A DNA stretch of 64,000 bases from Thermogemmatispora onikobensis. GTDB taxonomy: Bacteria; Chloroflexota; Ktedonobacteria; Ktedonobacterales; Ktedonobacteraceae. The stretch's first letter is position 1; every line of letters starts with the position of its first letter. This document shows, piece by piece, positions 25,710-34,414 of the stretch. The DNA lies in assembly GCF_001748285.1 (NCBI RefSeq), contig NZ_BDGT01000007.1:1-64000 (forward strand), in the 5' to 3' direction. The translations under genes were made by a program, and so were the position numbers. The notes below the pieces were generated by a model. That model worked only from the letters and a program-made list of their open reading frames with translations. It made no database searches and was not told the origin of the DNA.

Positions 25710-27071
25710 ATGCTTTCCACGCAAGCGATACCGCAATCATGGGGGCGCTATCCGCGCGTCAAGCCAGCGCGCGTCATACCGATCTACTGGCGTGATCAAC
25801 TGCCCGATCTGCGGACCCTGCCCGGCCCGCTGCTGGCCTACGGCTATGGCCGCAGCTATGGCGATAGCTGCCTCAACGAAAATGGAACAGTGCTGGCGGT
25901 CAGTCACCTGCGGCGTTTTCTGGCCTTTGATGAGGAACAGGGGCTGTTACGCTGCGAGGCCGGGGTCTCGCTGGCCGAGATTCTGGACCTGGTTGTGCCT
26001 CGGGGCTGGTTCCTCCCGGTCTCCCCAGGCACGAAATTTGTATCGGTGGGTGGCGCCATCGCCAACGATATTCACGGTAAGAACCATCACAAGGCGGGAA
26101 CCTTCGGCTGCCACGTTACGCGCTTCGAGTTGCTGCGCTCGAATGGCGAGCGCCTGATCTGCTCGCCGACTGAGAATCGTGAGCTGTTTGAGGCGACCAT
26201 TGGCGGCCTCGGCCTGACGGGCCTGATCCTCTGGGCCGAGTTTCGCCTGAAGCGCATTCACAATCCCTATATTGATATGGAGCGTATCCGCTACGATTCG
26301 CTCGAAGAGTTTATGGAGCTGTGTGCCGAATCCGACGAGCAGTATGAGTATACAGTGGCCTGGGTCGATTGCCTGGCGAGTGGCAGTAAGCTCGGACGGG
26401 GGATCTTCATGCGCGGCAATAATAATCAGTCGCCCGAATATGCTCACAAGCCATTGCCGCGTAAGCTACCGCTGGCTGTGCCCGTTGATCTACCGTCCTT
26501 TACCTTGAATACGCTGACACTGAAAGCCTTCAATACGCTCTATGATCACTCACAGCTGCAGAAGCGTGTCTTTAAAGTCGTCCCCTATGAACCCTTCTTT
26601 TATCCTCTCGACTCTATCCATGACTGGAACCGCATGTATGGACCGCGCGGCTTCTTCCAGTATCAGTGTGTCGTGCCTTACGATCAGGGCTACGATGTCA
26701 TGAAGGAGATTCTGCAGCGCATCAGCCGTTCTGGTCAGGGTTCCTTCCTGGCGGTCCTGAAGAAGTTTGGAGACGTGCGCTCGCCTGGTCTGCTCTCCTT
26801 CCCGCGTCCGGGCCTGACCCTGGCTCTGGATTTTGCCAACCAGGGGCCGAAGACGCTGCGCCTCTTTGATGAGCTGGATGCCCTGGTACGCGAGAGCGGC
26901 GGGGCGCTGTACCCGGCCAAAGATGCGCGTATGCACGGCGAGGATTTCAAGCGCTTCTTCCCGCGCTGGGAGGAGTTTATGCGCTCGGTTGATCCAAAGT
27001 TCTCATCCAGTTTCTGGAGACGGATGGCCCTTGTTCCTTCGCGGGAGCAGTCTGCCACGGTAGAGGTTTGA
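25710..27071 (+). CDS. DprE1-like FAD-dependent oxidoreductase
   Basis: A 453-residue VAO-type flavoenzyme. The N-terminal FAD domain has LLAYGYGRSYGDSCLNENG and SVGGAIANDIHGKNHHKAGTFG, close to decaprenylphosphoryl-beta-D-ribose oxidase (DprE1) and related sugar-lipid oxidases. The C terminus (VDPKFSSSFWRRMAL) also looks family-like. DprE1 oxidises the 2'-OH of polyprenyl-phospho-ribose, and DprE2 (SDR) reduces it to arabinose. The next gene, 2 bp downstream, is an SDR, so the pair is intact. The DprE1 drug-target Cys cannot be assigned without an alignment. GGGGGA lies 8 nt before the ATG. Confidence 0.85.
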   Translation: MLSTQAIPQSWGRYPRVKPARVIPIYWRDQLPDLRTLPGPLLAYGYGRSYGDSCLNENGTVLAVSHLRRFLAFDEEQGLLRCEAGVSLAEILDLVVPRGWFLPVSPGTKFVSVGGAIANDIHGKNHHKAGTFGCHVTRFELLRSNGERLICSPTENRELFEATIGGLGLTGLILWAEFRLKRIHNPYIDMERIRYDSLEEFMELCAESDEQYEYTVAWVDCLASGSKLGRGIFMRGNNNQSPEYAHKPLPRKLPLAVPVDLPSFTLNTLTLKAFNTLYDHSQLQKRVFKVVPYEPFFYPLDSIHDWNRMYGPRGFFQYQCVVPYDQGYDVMKEILQRISRSGQGSFLAVLKKFGDVRSPGLLSFPRPGLTLALDFANQGPKTLRLFDELDALVRESGGALYPAKDARMHGEDFKRFFPRWEEFMRSVDPKFSSSFWRRMALVPSREQSATVEV

Positions 27072-27073
27072 CT

Positions 27074-27817
27074 ATGGTGTTGCAGAAAGTTGTGATTGTT
27101 GGAGCGACCTCGGCCATCGCCTACGAGGCGGCGAAGTGCATGGCGGCCCGGGGCGCCGAGTTGTTTCTGGTTGGGCGCAACCCGGCAAAACTGGAGACGG
27201 TAGCCGCCGATCTGCAGGTGCGTGGGGCTCAGCGGGTCGAAACCTTCGTTCTGGATGTTAACGATGTGGCGCGCCATCAGGAGATGTTCGACGCCGCCGT
27301 GGCGGCCTTCGGCTGGCTGGATGGCCTGCTCATTGCCCACGGTACGCTTGGCGATCAGCGCAAGTGCGAGCTGAGCGTTGAGGAGACGCTGCGCGAGTTC
27401 CAGACCAATGCCCTCAGCGTGATCGCCCTGCTAACGCTGGTCGCGAATTATTTTGAGCAGCGCGGGCGCGGCTGCATTGCGGTGCTCTCTTCGGTGGCAG
27501 GCGATCGCGGGCGCCCCAGCAACTATGTCTATGGCGCTGCCAAGGGGGCGGTCTCGATCTTCTTGCAGGGCCTGCGCGCTCGCCTGGCCAGGCACGGCGT
27601 GGCCGTTGTGACCATTAAGCCGGGACTGGTCGATACGCCGATGACGGCTCACTTGCGCAAGGGGCTGCTCTTCTCTAGCGCGCGCCGCGTTGGGCGCGGC
27701 GTCTACCGCGCCATGCAGCAGGGCCGTCCGGTGGCCTATTTGCCCGGCTACTGGCGCCTGGTGATGCTGATCATTCGCCTGATTCCGGAGCGGGTCTTTC
27801 AGCGCCTCTCGCTCTAG
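27074..27817 (+). CDS. DprE2-like short-chain dehydrogenase
   Basis: A 247-residue SDR. The cofactor loop is VIVGATSAIAYEAAK, lacking the classical TGxxxGIG but matching DprE2-like proteins. LIAHGTLGD takes the place of NNAG, and the catalytic Ser-Tyr-Lys is in LSSVAGDRGRPSNYVYGAAKGAV. The C-terminal VTIKPGLVDTPMT and the hydrophobic LVMLIIRLIP tail also fit. As partner of the DprE1-like enzyme it would complete an epimerisation of a polyprenyl-phospho-sugar. The ATG at 27074 follows the upstream stop by 2 bp, with AGAGG 7 nt before it. Confidence 0.85.
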   Translation: MVLQKVVIVGATSAIAYEAAKCMAARGAELFLVGRNPAKLETVAADLQVRGAQRVETFVLDVNDVARHQEMFDAAVAAFGWLDGLLIAHGTLGDQRKCELSVEETLREFQTNALSVIALLTLVANYFEQRGRGCIAVLSSVAGDRGRPSNYVYGAAKGAVSIFLQGLRARLARHGVAVVTIKPGLVDTPMTAHLRKGLLFSSARRVGRGVYRAMQQGRPVAYLPGYWRLVMLIIRLIPERVFQRLSL

Positions 27818-27829
27818 CCTGCTTCCAGC

Positions 27830-30472
27830 TCAAGACAGAGGTAGGTAGTTGACCTGGCCATTGGGGCCGATCTCCAAAAAGTAGAGGGGACGCCCCGGGA
27901 AGGCGCGGCGCAGGCGCGCGAACTCCTCCGGCTCGCTGGCCCGGGCATAAATGATGTCTCCCTGCTGTAAGAGGGGAGCGTTGAGGGGAAAGAGGACGAA
28001 GTCGTAGAGTGCCAGGTCGCTGGTGACGACAATGGCGTGATGTACTGGGGGCTGGTAGATGGCCTGCAGATCGATCTGCGTTCCGGCTGGCAGCCCGCTG
28101 TAGTTGTGATAGAGGCCGATCTGTCGCGGAGTATAGTACACGAGGTTGCAGGCCAGCAGAGCAGTGAAGAGCAGGGCCGTCAGCAGGCTGCATTGTCCAG
28201 GCAGACCGACCACGAATGGCCCAACGGTGGGCTTTTGCCTCGTCGTCGTCGGCTCGGATGCAGCTCTCTCCTGCTGGGATTGAGCGGCCCGGCTGGCTGA
28301 ACGGACCCGCAACACCTGTCCCACGCTCTGGATGATGGCCTGCTCGCTCTGGGCCAGCGCCACCAGGCCGCGGGCGCTCAGCAGGAGCAAAAAGGGAAGC
28401 GTCTCATACAGATAGCGCGGCCCCAGATAGATGCCGTGGTAAAAGTAGCCCACAAAGGCCAGGGCAATGGCCGCCGTCCCGGCCAGCAGCAGCCAATCTG
28501 TGGCACGGCTCCGGCCACTGATGAAAGGCAGCAGTGGTAAGGCCAGCGTGAGGTAGAAAGGCCAGCCGAAGAGGTCGATGGCCAGAAGGGTCAGCTGCTC
28601 GTCGAGATTGACCAGGCCAGCGGCCAGAGTGTGGGCACCATAGAAGCCGATCCCCTGGCCAAAGCCCCAGCGGTCACCGGCGAAAAACAACTCGCGCGGC
28701 GAGTTCAGCGGATCACCCGTCAGGGCCAGGTTAAAGAGCAGATCGAGGACGAGGAAGAGCAACAGGATCAGGCTGGAAGCGAGCAAGGCCCACAGCCAGA
28801 AGCTCGGCCAGGGACGCCAGCGCCGCCAGGCGACAAAGAGGGTGGCGCCGCTCAGCATCGCAATATAGAGCAGCGCCACCTGCTCGCGCGTCAGATAGGC
28901 CAGCCCGAAGCAGAGCGCCGCTAGAGGCAACCCCCAGAGCTTGCCCTCTTGCTGGAAGCGCAGCAGCGACCAGAAACCCCAAACAAGATAGAAGAGCGTG
29001 ATGGTATGGCTGAGGTAGGAGGCCGCCAGATAACTGTAAAACGGCGAGAACACCCCGAGCACCACAGCCAGCGTAGCGACCGTGCGATCGTAGAGGCGTG
29101 CGGCGATCAGACCGATTCCCAGCAGGGCGAACGTCCCCAGGACCGGCTCGACGGCGTAGGGGAGGCCCAGCCAGAAGCCGGGCACCAGCGTGAGGGCGGT
29201 GCCGGGCGGATATTGGGCGAACCAGCGACCTGCGAACTGAACCATGAAAGGACCGGGGAAAAGGTCTGGTGTGGGTGGCAGGGGTACCGCCAGCCGCCCC
29301 TGAGCATACATCTTGGCAGCGAAGACGTAGGCGGCGGCGTCATAGATATGGGGCTGACCATTGTATTCGACGCGCGCAATCCAGAGCGTATAGCCCAAAG
29401 AGCCGATCAGGGCGAACAGAGCCAACGGATGCAGCGCCAGTGTCAGGCGCCGCCACCAGCCCGTGAGAAAGCCAGGCAGAACCTGGCTGCGGCTGGCCCC
29501 CCAGAACCTAAACCAGGGCCATTTCCGACTGGGGGCGCCACCTGCGCGCTCCTGGTGAGCGGGCGGCGAGGGAGGTGGCCGCCGGGCGAAAACCAGCCTC
29601 TGACCTCCGAAGAAGCTGATCCTCGTCAAGGCGCCAGCGACCAGTGTCTGCAGGAGCAGCAGGGCCGTTGCCCAGAGCAGCGAGCGCACCAGGGTATCAA
29701 CGACCTCGGCCCCGAAGGGCGCGGCATCCAGCGGAAAAAAGACGCTCCTCATAGGCTGGGCTGATCCTGTTCCCTCTTGAGAGGACAGCTCAGGGGTGAG
29801 CCAGATCAAGCTCAGGCTGCGATCGTTACGATCCAGCGTAATCTGCAGCATGCCACCGCTGGCGGTCATCAAAATCAGCGAGCGCGGAGTCTCCGGTCGT
29901 TGCAGCTCAAGATGCAGACGCAGCGTCGTGCTCCCCGGCAGACTCACCGTTGTCGAGGGAGCAGGCCAGGCCACAGCCCGTATCAGATGCTGACCGCTCC
30001 AGACCTCCAAATTGTGCCAGCGACTGCTCCCCTCTAAGTCGCGCATCCAGCTTTGAAAGCGATAGTACCACGACGAGGAAATACTATGAATATACGAGAG
30101 GTCGAGTGTGAAGTTATTGGTACTGTCGCTACCGTCGATCTGGTACTCATGCAGCGCGGGGTCCTGGGCCGGCAAACGCAGCCCTATCAGAGGCGCCAGA
30201 TGGCCTAAAGGGAGGCGCTGGCCTCCCACGAGCAGGGTCGTCGTTCCCGGCTGGCTCAGCACCTCTACCGGCAAAGCGACCTGATAGCAGCAAGCATCGG
30301 CTCCCAGCAAGAGCAGCAGCAGGCCAGCCAGTAGTAAACAGCGCCAGCGCCAGGAGAGCGCTCGGCGTTGCTTCCGCGTCGGCCTGGTGGAGGGTGGGAT
30401 CTGTGCACTGCCTCTCATGCTCATCCTGCTGCCTGACCTGCGTCCCCCCAGGAACGCTTCCCACAGCGACAT
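27830..30472 (-). CDS. Large GT-C-like membrane glycosyltransferase candidate
   Basis: An 880-residue membrane protein. A basic N terminus and one helix (LLLAGLLLLLLGADAC) lead to an extracytoplasmic beta-rich region of about 200 residues. A second helix and then a polytopic region of about ten helices follow. HIYDAAAYVFAAKMYAQGRL has the acidic loop after the first helix typical of GT-C glycosyltransferases (PMT/ArnT/GT39-like), which use polyprenyl-phospho-sugars. Its 3' end faces the DprE1/DprE2-like pair across 12 bp. That proximity suggests, but does not prove, use of their product. The start could also be the ATG at 30424. Confidence 0.7.
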   Translation of the reverse strand: MSLWEAFLGGRRSGSRMSMRGSAQIPPSTRPTRKQRRALSWRWRCLLLAGLLLLLLGADACCYQVALPVEVLSQPGTTTLLVGGQRLPLGHLAPLIGLRLPAQDPALHEYQIDGSDSTNNFTLDLSYIHSISSSWYYRFQSWMRDLEGSSRWHNLEVWSGQHLIRAVAWPAPSTTVSLPGSTTLRLHLELQRPETPRSLILMTASGGMLQITLDRNDRSLSLIWLTPELSSQEGTGSAQPMRSVFFPLDAAPFGAEVVDTLVRSLLWATALLLLQTLVAGALTRISFFGGQRLVFARRPPPSPPAHQERAGGAPSRKWPWFRFWGASRSQVLPGFLTGWWRRLTLALHPLALFALIGSLGYTLWIARVEYNGQPHIYDAAAYVFAAKMYAQGRLAVPLPPTPDLFPGPFMVQFAGRWFAQYPPGTALTLVPGFWLGLPYAVEPVLGTFALLGIGLIAARLYDRTVATLAVVLGVFSPFYSYLAASYLSHTITLFYLVWGFWSLLRFQQEGKLWGLPLAALCFGLAYLTREQVALLYIAMLSGATLFVAWRRWRPWPSFWLWALLASSLILLLFLVLDLLFNLALTGDPLNSPRELFFAGDRWGFGQGIGFYGAHTLAAGLVNLDEQLTLLAIDLFGWPFYLTLALPLLPFISGRSRATDWLLLAGTAAIALAFVGYFYHGIYLGPRYLYETLPFLLLLSARGLVALAQSEQAIIQSVGQVLRVRSASRAAQSQQERAASEPTTTRQKPTVGPFVVGLPGQCSLLTALLFTALLACNLVYYTPRQIGLYHNYSGLPAGTQIDLQAIYQPPVHHAIVVTSDLALYDFVLFPLNAPLLQQGDIIYARASEPEEFARLRRAFPGRPLYFLEIGPNGQVNYLPLS

Positions 30473-30658
30473 CGACTATGTCTGCTCTTCACAAACTTAC
30501 TCGTCCCAGCCACTACCAGCATCATCGCCCGCTCTCTGCTCTCTGCCGTCCCATCTGTACCCATCTGTAGGAAGGCAAGATATCGCTCCTGCCCGGTGCG
30601 GTGCCCACAGCAAGAATGCCGGTCAGCCCTCCTCAAGTATAAGGGGCCTGTGTAGCGC

Positions 30659-31414
30659 TCATGGCTTGAGGCGTTTGCCCTGCTCCTGCTGGCGCAGGGC
30701 CTCATAGAGAACGATACTTCCGGCGACCGCTGCATTCAGCGACTGGATACGCCCGCGCATAGGGATGCTTACCAACAGGTCGCAATGCTCGCGGACAAGG
30801 CGGTGCAGCCCCTTCGCCTCGCTGCCCACCACCAGCGCCAGCGGCCCCGTCAGATCGGCCTCAGTATAGCGCTGACGGGCACTGGCATCCAGACCGATGA
30901 CCCATATATTTTGTTGCTTCAAAAACTCGATACAGCGTGTCAAATTGGTCTCGCGAGCGATCAAGAGATGCTCAGTAGCGCCGGCGGAAGTCTTGACCAC
31001 AGCGGGCGTAATATCCGCGGCGCGGTGCTCTGGAATAACAACGCCGTGTACGCCGGCGGCCTCAGCGGTGCGCAGCAAAGAACCCAGGTTCGTCACGTCC
31101 TGCAAGGAGTCCAGAATCAGCACAAAAGGATCTTCCTGGCGCTCGGCAGCATAGGCCAGGATCTCATCGAGGCTGACATAGCGTCGCGACTCCACCACTG
31201 CAATACAACCCTGGTGGACGGAGCCGCTGCTTAACTGATCGAGGCGGGTACGAGGCACACTCTCGATAGGGATCGAGCGTCGTTGCGCCTCCTCGACGAT
31301 GGCCCGGAGAGCTGGCGCCTCGCGCAATCCCTCAGCCAGAAGCAAGCGCTTGACCCGGCGCGGCGAGCGCAGGCTCTCCAGCACTGGATTGCGGCCCCAG
31401 ACATAATCGGGCAT
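30659..31414 (-). CDS. rlmB: 23S rRNA 2'-O-methyltransferase, RlmB/TrmH family
   Basis: A 251-residue SpoU-family methyltransferase. The N-terminal substrate-binding part opens YVWGRNPVLESLRSP. The knotted catalytic domain has motif 1 DSLQDVTNLGSLLRTAEA, motif 2 LVVGSEAKGLHRLV and motif 3 IPMRGRIQSLNAAVAGSIVLYEAL. RlmB methylates the ribose of G2251 in 23S rRNA. The sequence is full length. GAGGAAG lies 6 nt before the ATG. A pentamer repeat sits in its upstream region. Confidence 0.92.
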   Translation of the reverse strand: MPDYVWGRNPVLESLRSPRRVKRLLLAEGLREAPALRAIVEEAQRRSIPIESVPRTRLDQLSSGSVHQGCIAVVESRRYVSLDEILAYAAERQEDPFVLILDSLQDVTNLGSLLRTAEAAGVHGVVIPEHRAADITPAVVKTSAGATEHLLIARETNLTRCIEFLKQQNIWVIGLDASARQRYTEADLTGPLALVVGSEAKGLHRLVREHCDLLVSIPMRGRIQSLNAAVAGSIVLYEALRQQEQGKRLKP

Positions 31415-31465
31415 AGCACTTCCTCAGCAGACGAAAGGTAACGGAACAGACCTGGTCGATAAGGC

Positions 31466-31495
31466 AAAGCAAAGCAAAGCAAAGCAAAGCAAAGC
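31466..31495. repeat. AAAGC pentamer repeat, six copies
   Basis: Six perfect AAAGC units with partial copies on both flanks lie between rnhB and rlmB, about 50 bp before the rlmB start. Five-base slippage-prone repeats of this purity are unusual in bacteria. Confidence 0.95.
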
Positions 31496-31607
31496 AAGCA
31501 AAGGACCCCTCCAACCTGCCGGACTGATGAGGTCAGATCTGGCTGGCCAGCGGGCGGACAAGAAAGGACAGCCTGGCTTTCCTTCTCTTTGGCAGGCTGT
31601 CCTCTGG

Positions 31608-32381
31608 CTAGAGCCGGCTATCGTCCCCCTCTTCCAGGGACGCCAATGGCATGGCTGGAAGGGAGGGCACAGCGCCCTCAGACTCGGGCAGGGCACTGAA
31701 GAGGCCAGCGACCAGCTCGCGTACTGGGGCAAAACTTTGACGATGATGCGGACTCACGCCATAGCGGCGCAAGGCGGCAAGATGGGCCTCCGTCCCATAA
31801 CCCTTATGGCGATCGAAGCCATAGACAGGAAACTCCTCGTGAAGACGCTCCATCAGGTGATCGCGCGTCACCTTGGCGACCACAGAGGCGGCAGCAATGG
31901 AGAGGCAGCGCGCATCACCCTTGATCAGAGGGCGCTGGGGCAGAGGAACCCCGGGCAGCGTCAGCGCGTCCAGCAGCAACGCCTCGGGCCGGACCTGTAG
32001 CTGGGCCAGAGCCTCGCGCATAGCCCAGCGGGTGGCCTCCAAAATATTGCGTTGGTCGATCAACTCCACCGAGGCTATGCCCACGCCCACAGCGAGCGCC
32101 AGCTGCTGAATCACCGCATACATGCGCTCGCGCTGCGCGGGAGTCATCTGTTTTGAATCGCGCAGCTTCGTACGTAAGAACAGAGCCGTCGCATCCTGAT
32201 CGGACCCGCTTTCGAGCGTTTCAGACGCCGACGTCAACCGGGCCAGGCGCTCGACAGGAAGGATGACGGCAGCGGCCACCACTGGGCCGGCCAGGCAACC
32301 ACGGCCAGCTTCGTCCAGTCCGGCAACGAAACGATACCCCTGAGCAAGCAGCGCCAGCTCTTCCTCTAAGGTTGGCTCCAT
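31608..32381 (-). CDS. rnhB: Ribonuclease HII
   Basis: A 257-residue RNase HII, which cleaves RNA-DNA hybrids and removes misincorporated ribonucleotides. The family motif AGLDEAGRG gives Asp23/Glu24; further acidic ligands are in LLLDALTLP and the HLMERLH region, and DSKQMTPAQRERMY is typical. An insert of about 25 residues (about 47-72, Ser/Thr/Asp-rich) precedes LRDSK, making it longer than the usual 200-215. It precedes rlmB on the same strand. Confidence 0.93.
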   Translation of the reverse strand: MEPTLEEELALLAQGYRFVAGLDEAGRGCLAGPVVAAAVILPVERLARLTSASETLESGSDQDATALFLRTKLRDSKQMTPAQRERMYAVIQQLALAVGVGIASVELIDQRNILEATRWAMREALAQLQVRPEALLLDALTLPGVPLPQRPLIKGDARCLSIAAASVVAKVTRDHLMERLHEEFPVYGFDRHKGYGTEAHLAALRRYGVSPHHRQSFAPVRELVAGLFSALPESEGAVPSLPAMPLASLEEGDDSRL

Positions 32382-32458
32382 GTCCTCTCTCTGTCTGCTG
32401 CCTCAGTATCGCGTCCGTGCCTCTCCTTTCCCGTGCCCGCTGCCAGGTCCCAGCCGCA

Positions 32459-32486
32459 AAGCGAGCGAGCGAGTGAGTGAGCAAGC
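32459..32486. repeat. GAGC/GAGT tetramer repeat
   Basis: About seven imperfect GAGC or GAGT units lie between rplS and rnhB. The surrounding 32382-32575 gap is otherwise featureless purine-rich DNA. Confidence 0.75.
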
Positions 32487-32575
32487 AGGCAAACGAGCGA
32501 TGAAGAGAGAGCGAGCAAAGGAGAAACAGCGGAGCGTCTCAACAGAGCATAGAGAAGGCTGCCCGCAAGGGGAAG

Positions 32576-33040
32576 CTACTCCTCGCCCTTGCGCTCCTCG
32601 GCCAGCGCCTCGCGAGCCGCGGCGGCAGCCTCTCGGGCGGCAATCTCGGCCTTGCGCATCGGACGGACCTCCTTCAGGCGGGCCGACTTGCCGGAACGCT
32701 CACGCAGATAATACAGCTGCTTACGGCGCACCCGCGCATGACGGAGCACCTCAATCTTCTCAAGGCGGGGCGAATGGAGCAGAAAAGTACGCTCGACACC
32801 GATCCCATGTGCGGCGATACGGCGCACTGTAAAGGTCCGATTAATGCCGCCGCCGTGTAAGCGAATCACAACGCCCTCGAAGGGCTGAACACGCTCATCT
32901 TTGCCCTCACCGACGCGCACAAGCAGGCGGACCGTATCGCCGGATTTAATTGCCGGCACATCCTTACGCATCTGCGAGCGCTCCACTGCCTCCAGCAGGG
33001 CGCGCCCGGCGGGCTTTGGAATCTCCTGTTTCTCGGCCAT
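32576..33040 (-). CDS. rplS: 50S ribosomal protein L19
   Basis: A 154-residue L19, longer than the usual 115 because of an Ala/Glu/Arg-rich C-terminal tail ([21 protein letters not shown]). The core is canonical: [70 protein letters not shown]19 lies at the 30S-50S interface. A GTG six codons upstream is an alternative start; the ATG is taken since conserved L19 sequence follows and GGAGG precedes. Confidence 0.95.
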   Translation of the reverse strand: MAEKQEIPKPAGRALLEAVERSQMRKDVPAIKSGDTVRLLVRVGEGKDERVQPFEGVVIRLHGGGINRTFTVRRIAAHGIGVERTFLLHSPRLEKIEVLRHARVRRKQLYYLRERSGKSARLKEVRPMRKAEIAAREAAAAAREALAEERKGEE

Positions 33041-33451
33041 ATTCCCAGAAACCTCCACTCCGCTCCGTTACGCCACCAGGGCAGACAACCATGAAGGGGC
33101 CTGCTCTCTGAAGATCAAAGGGTGTTCTCTCTGGCTGACCAACTGGCTCGCTGCTGCCGTGCCGGAGACGGACGGACAGACAGTGGCCAGGCCGTGCGGT
33201 CCGGCTGGCTCTGATCCTGGTAGCGCCTGGATAGACGGATTGAGACAACACAAACGCAGGCGGCAATAAGCCAGCTTCCCAATAAAGCGGCCTCTTGCGC
33301 TGCTCTTTATCGTAGAGAAGACCACTTGTGCAGAAGAGAGGCCAAAGGCTCTCTTCACCTGCCGCGGGCCGACGCTCGCCCCCTATCTCTTGCTGGTTGC
33401 TGATAAGGCCCCGGCCCGGCTGCACCTGGCTGACGAGCTACCGATCTGGGC
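33041..33451. other. 411-bp gap between rpsT and rplS
   Basis: Only non-coding sequence is seen here. It has GC-rich tetramer-like runs (GACG/GACA near 33172) and no convincing terminator or promoter. It would form the rplS leader if transcription starts here. Confidence 0.4.
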
Positions 33452-33727
33452 CTACTGAGGGGAACTCGCGGCTTTCGCGCTATTGAAGAGCTTCATCAAA
33501 CGCGACTTGCGGCGTGCGGCATTGTTGGGATGCAGCACACCTTTCTTCACGGCGCGGTCCAGCGTACTGATGGCTTGGCGCACCGCCGCCTCAGCATCAA
33601 GGCCACTTGCAATCGCCAGGCGAGCTTTCTTAATCGCCGTCTTAACGGACGACTTCACGCTGCGGTTATACAAACGCCGCTTGCGCTCCTGACGCAGGCG
33701 TTTCTCCGCTGACTTCGTGTTGGGCAT
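33452..33727 (-). CDS. rpsT: 30S ribosomal protein S20
   Basis: A 91-residue S20, full length, highly basic. Family sequence is clear: [62 protein letters not shown]. It binds 16S rRNA early in 30S assembly. GGGAGG lies rather far (14 nt) upstream. No adjacent gene is close enough to form an operon. Confidence 0.95.
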   Translation of the reverse strand: MPNTKSAEKRLRQERKRRLYNRSVKSSVKTAIKKARLAIASGLDAEAAVRQAISTLDRAVKKGVLHPNNAARRKSRLMKLFNSAKAASSPQ

Positions 33728-34336
33728 AGAAGCTTATCGAACCTCCCCGCTTCCTTAGCGATAATCACACGACAGCTACTCGTTGGCGCCTTTCACTCAC
33801 GCGACGAGGGCCTGGCTGCTCTGCTGGCCGTAGCAGCTCGCCCCTGATAGCCTTACGCTCTGCTCTCCTTGAGGAGTGCTCCTCGGCGGTGGGGTCCAGC
33901 GCGGGCGGCGCCTCCCATCATCTCGGGTCACGCACGTTAGAGCGCAGCCGCCCTGTTGAGGCGCCAGCGACCTGGTCAACTGGCTCACTAGAGGTCGGGC
34001 CTTGCCCGCCCGGCCTGGTCGGCGGTCCTATCCCGTGTTGCGCTCCTTGCCAGGGGGCGCCTCTCTGGTGTCTGCTTGCTGTCTATGGATCAACTGGCTG
34101 GCTACTAACTTGATTGCCTGATTCGTGCAAGCAAGCAAGATAAGACCGGCGCATTGGCGCCGGATAGGGTGAGTGCTCAAGGATTGTAACATAGCCGGCG
34201 CTGGTTGTCAAACGCTCTTTGTCCCTTGTCACCCTGCTCCTGGCCTCTTTCTGTCTGGTGATGCGCGAGGACGAGGAGGAAGGGAAGCAGGAAGCAGCTG
34301 GCGAAGAGGGGTGATAGCTGAGCGAGGAGGCAGCAA
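33728..34336. other. 600-bp gap, no gene seen
   Basis: Small ORFs in all frames lack coding character. GCAAGCAAGCAAG occurs near 34126. I see no known RNA family; the stretch is compositionally like its neighbours. Confidence 0.4.
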
Positions 34337-34366
34337 AGAGAGGGGGCCTGGCCAGGCCCCCTCTCT
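34337..34366 (-). terminator. 30-bp perfect palindrome after the L,D-transpeptidase
   Basis: Arms of 15 bp (AGAGAGGGGGCCTGG and its complement) meet with no spacer. It lies 48 bp past the L,D-transpeptidase stop. On the minus strand the stem is followed by a weak TTTG run. A terminator is most likely. Confidence 0.65.
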
Positions 34367-34414
34367 CTCGCCGGAAGAGAGATCGCGCTGATCAAGCTGG
34401 TCGCGTCGGAGCTG

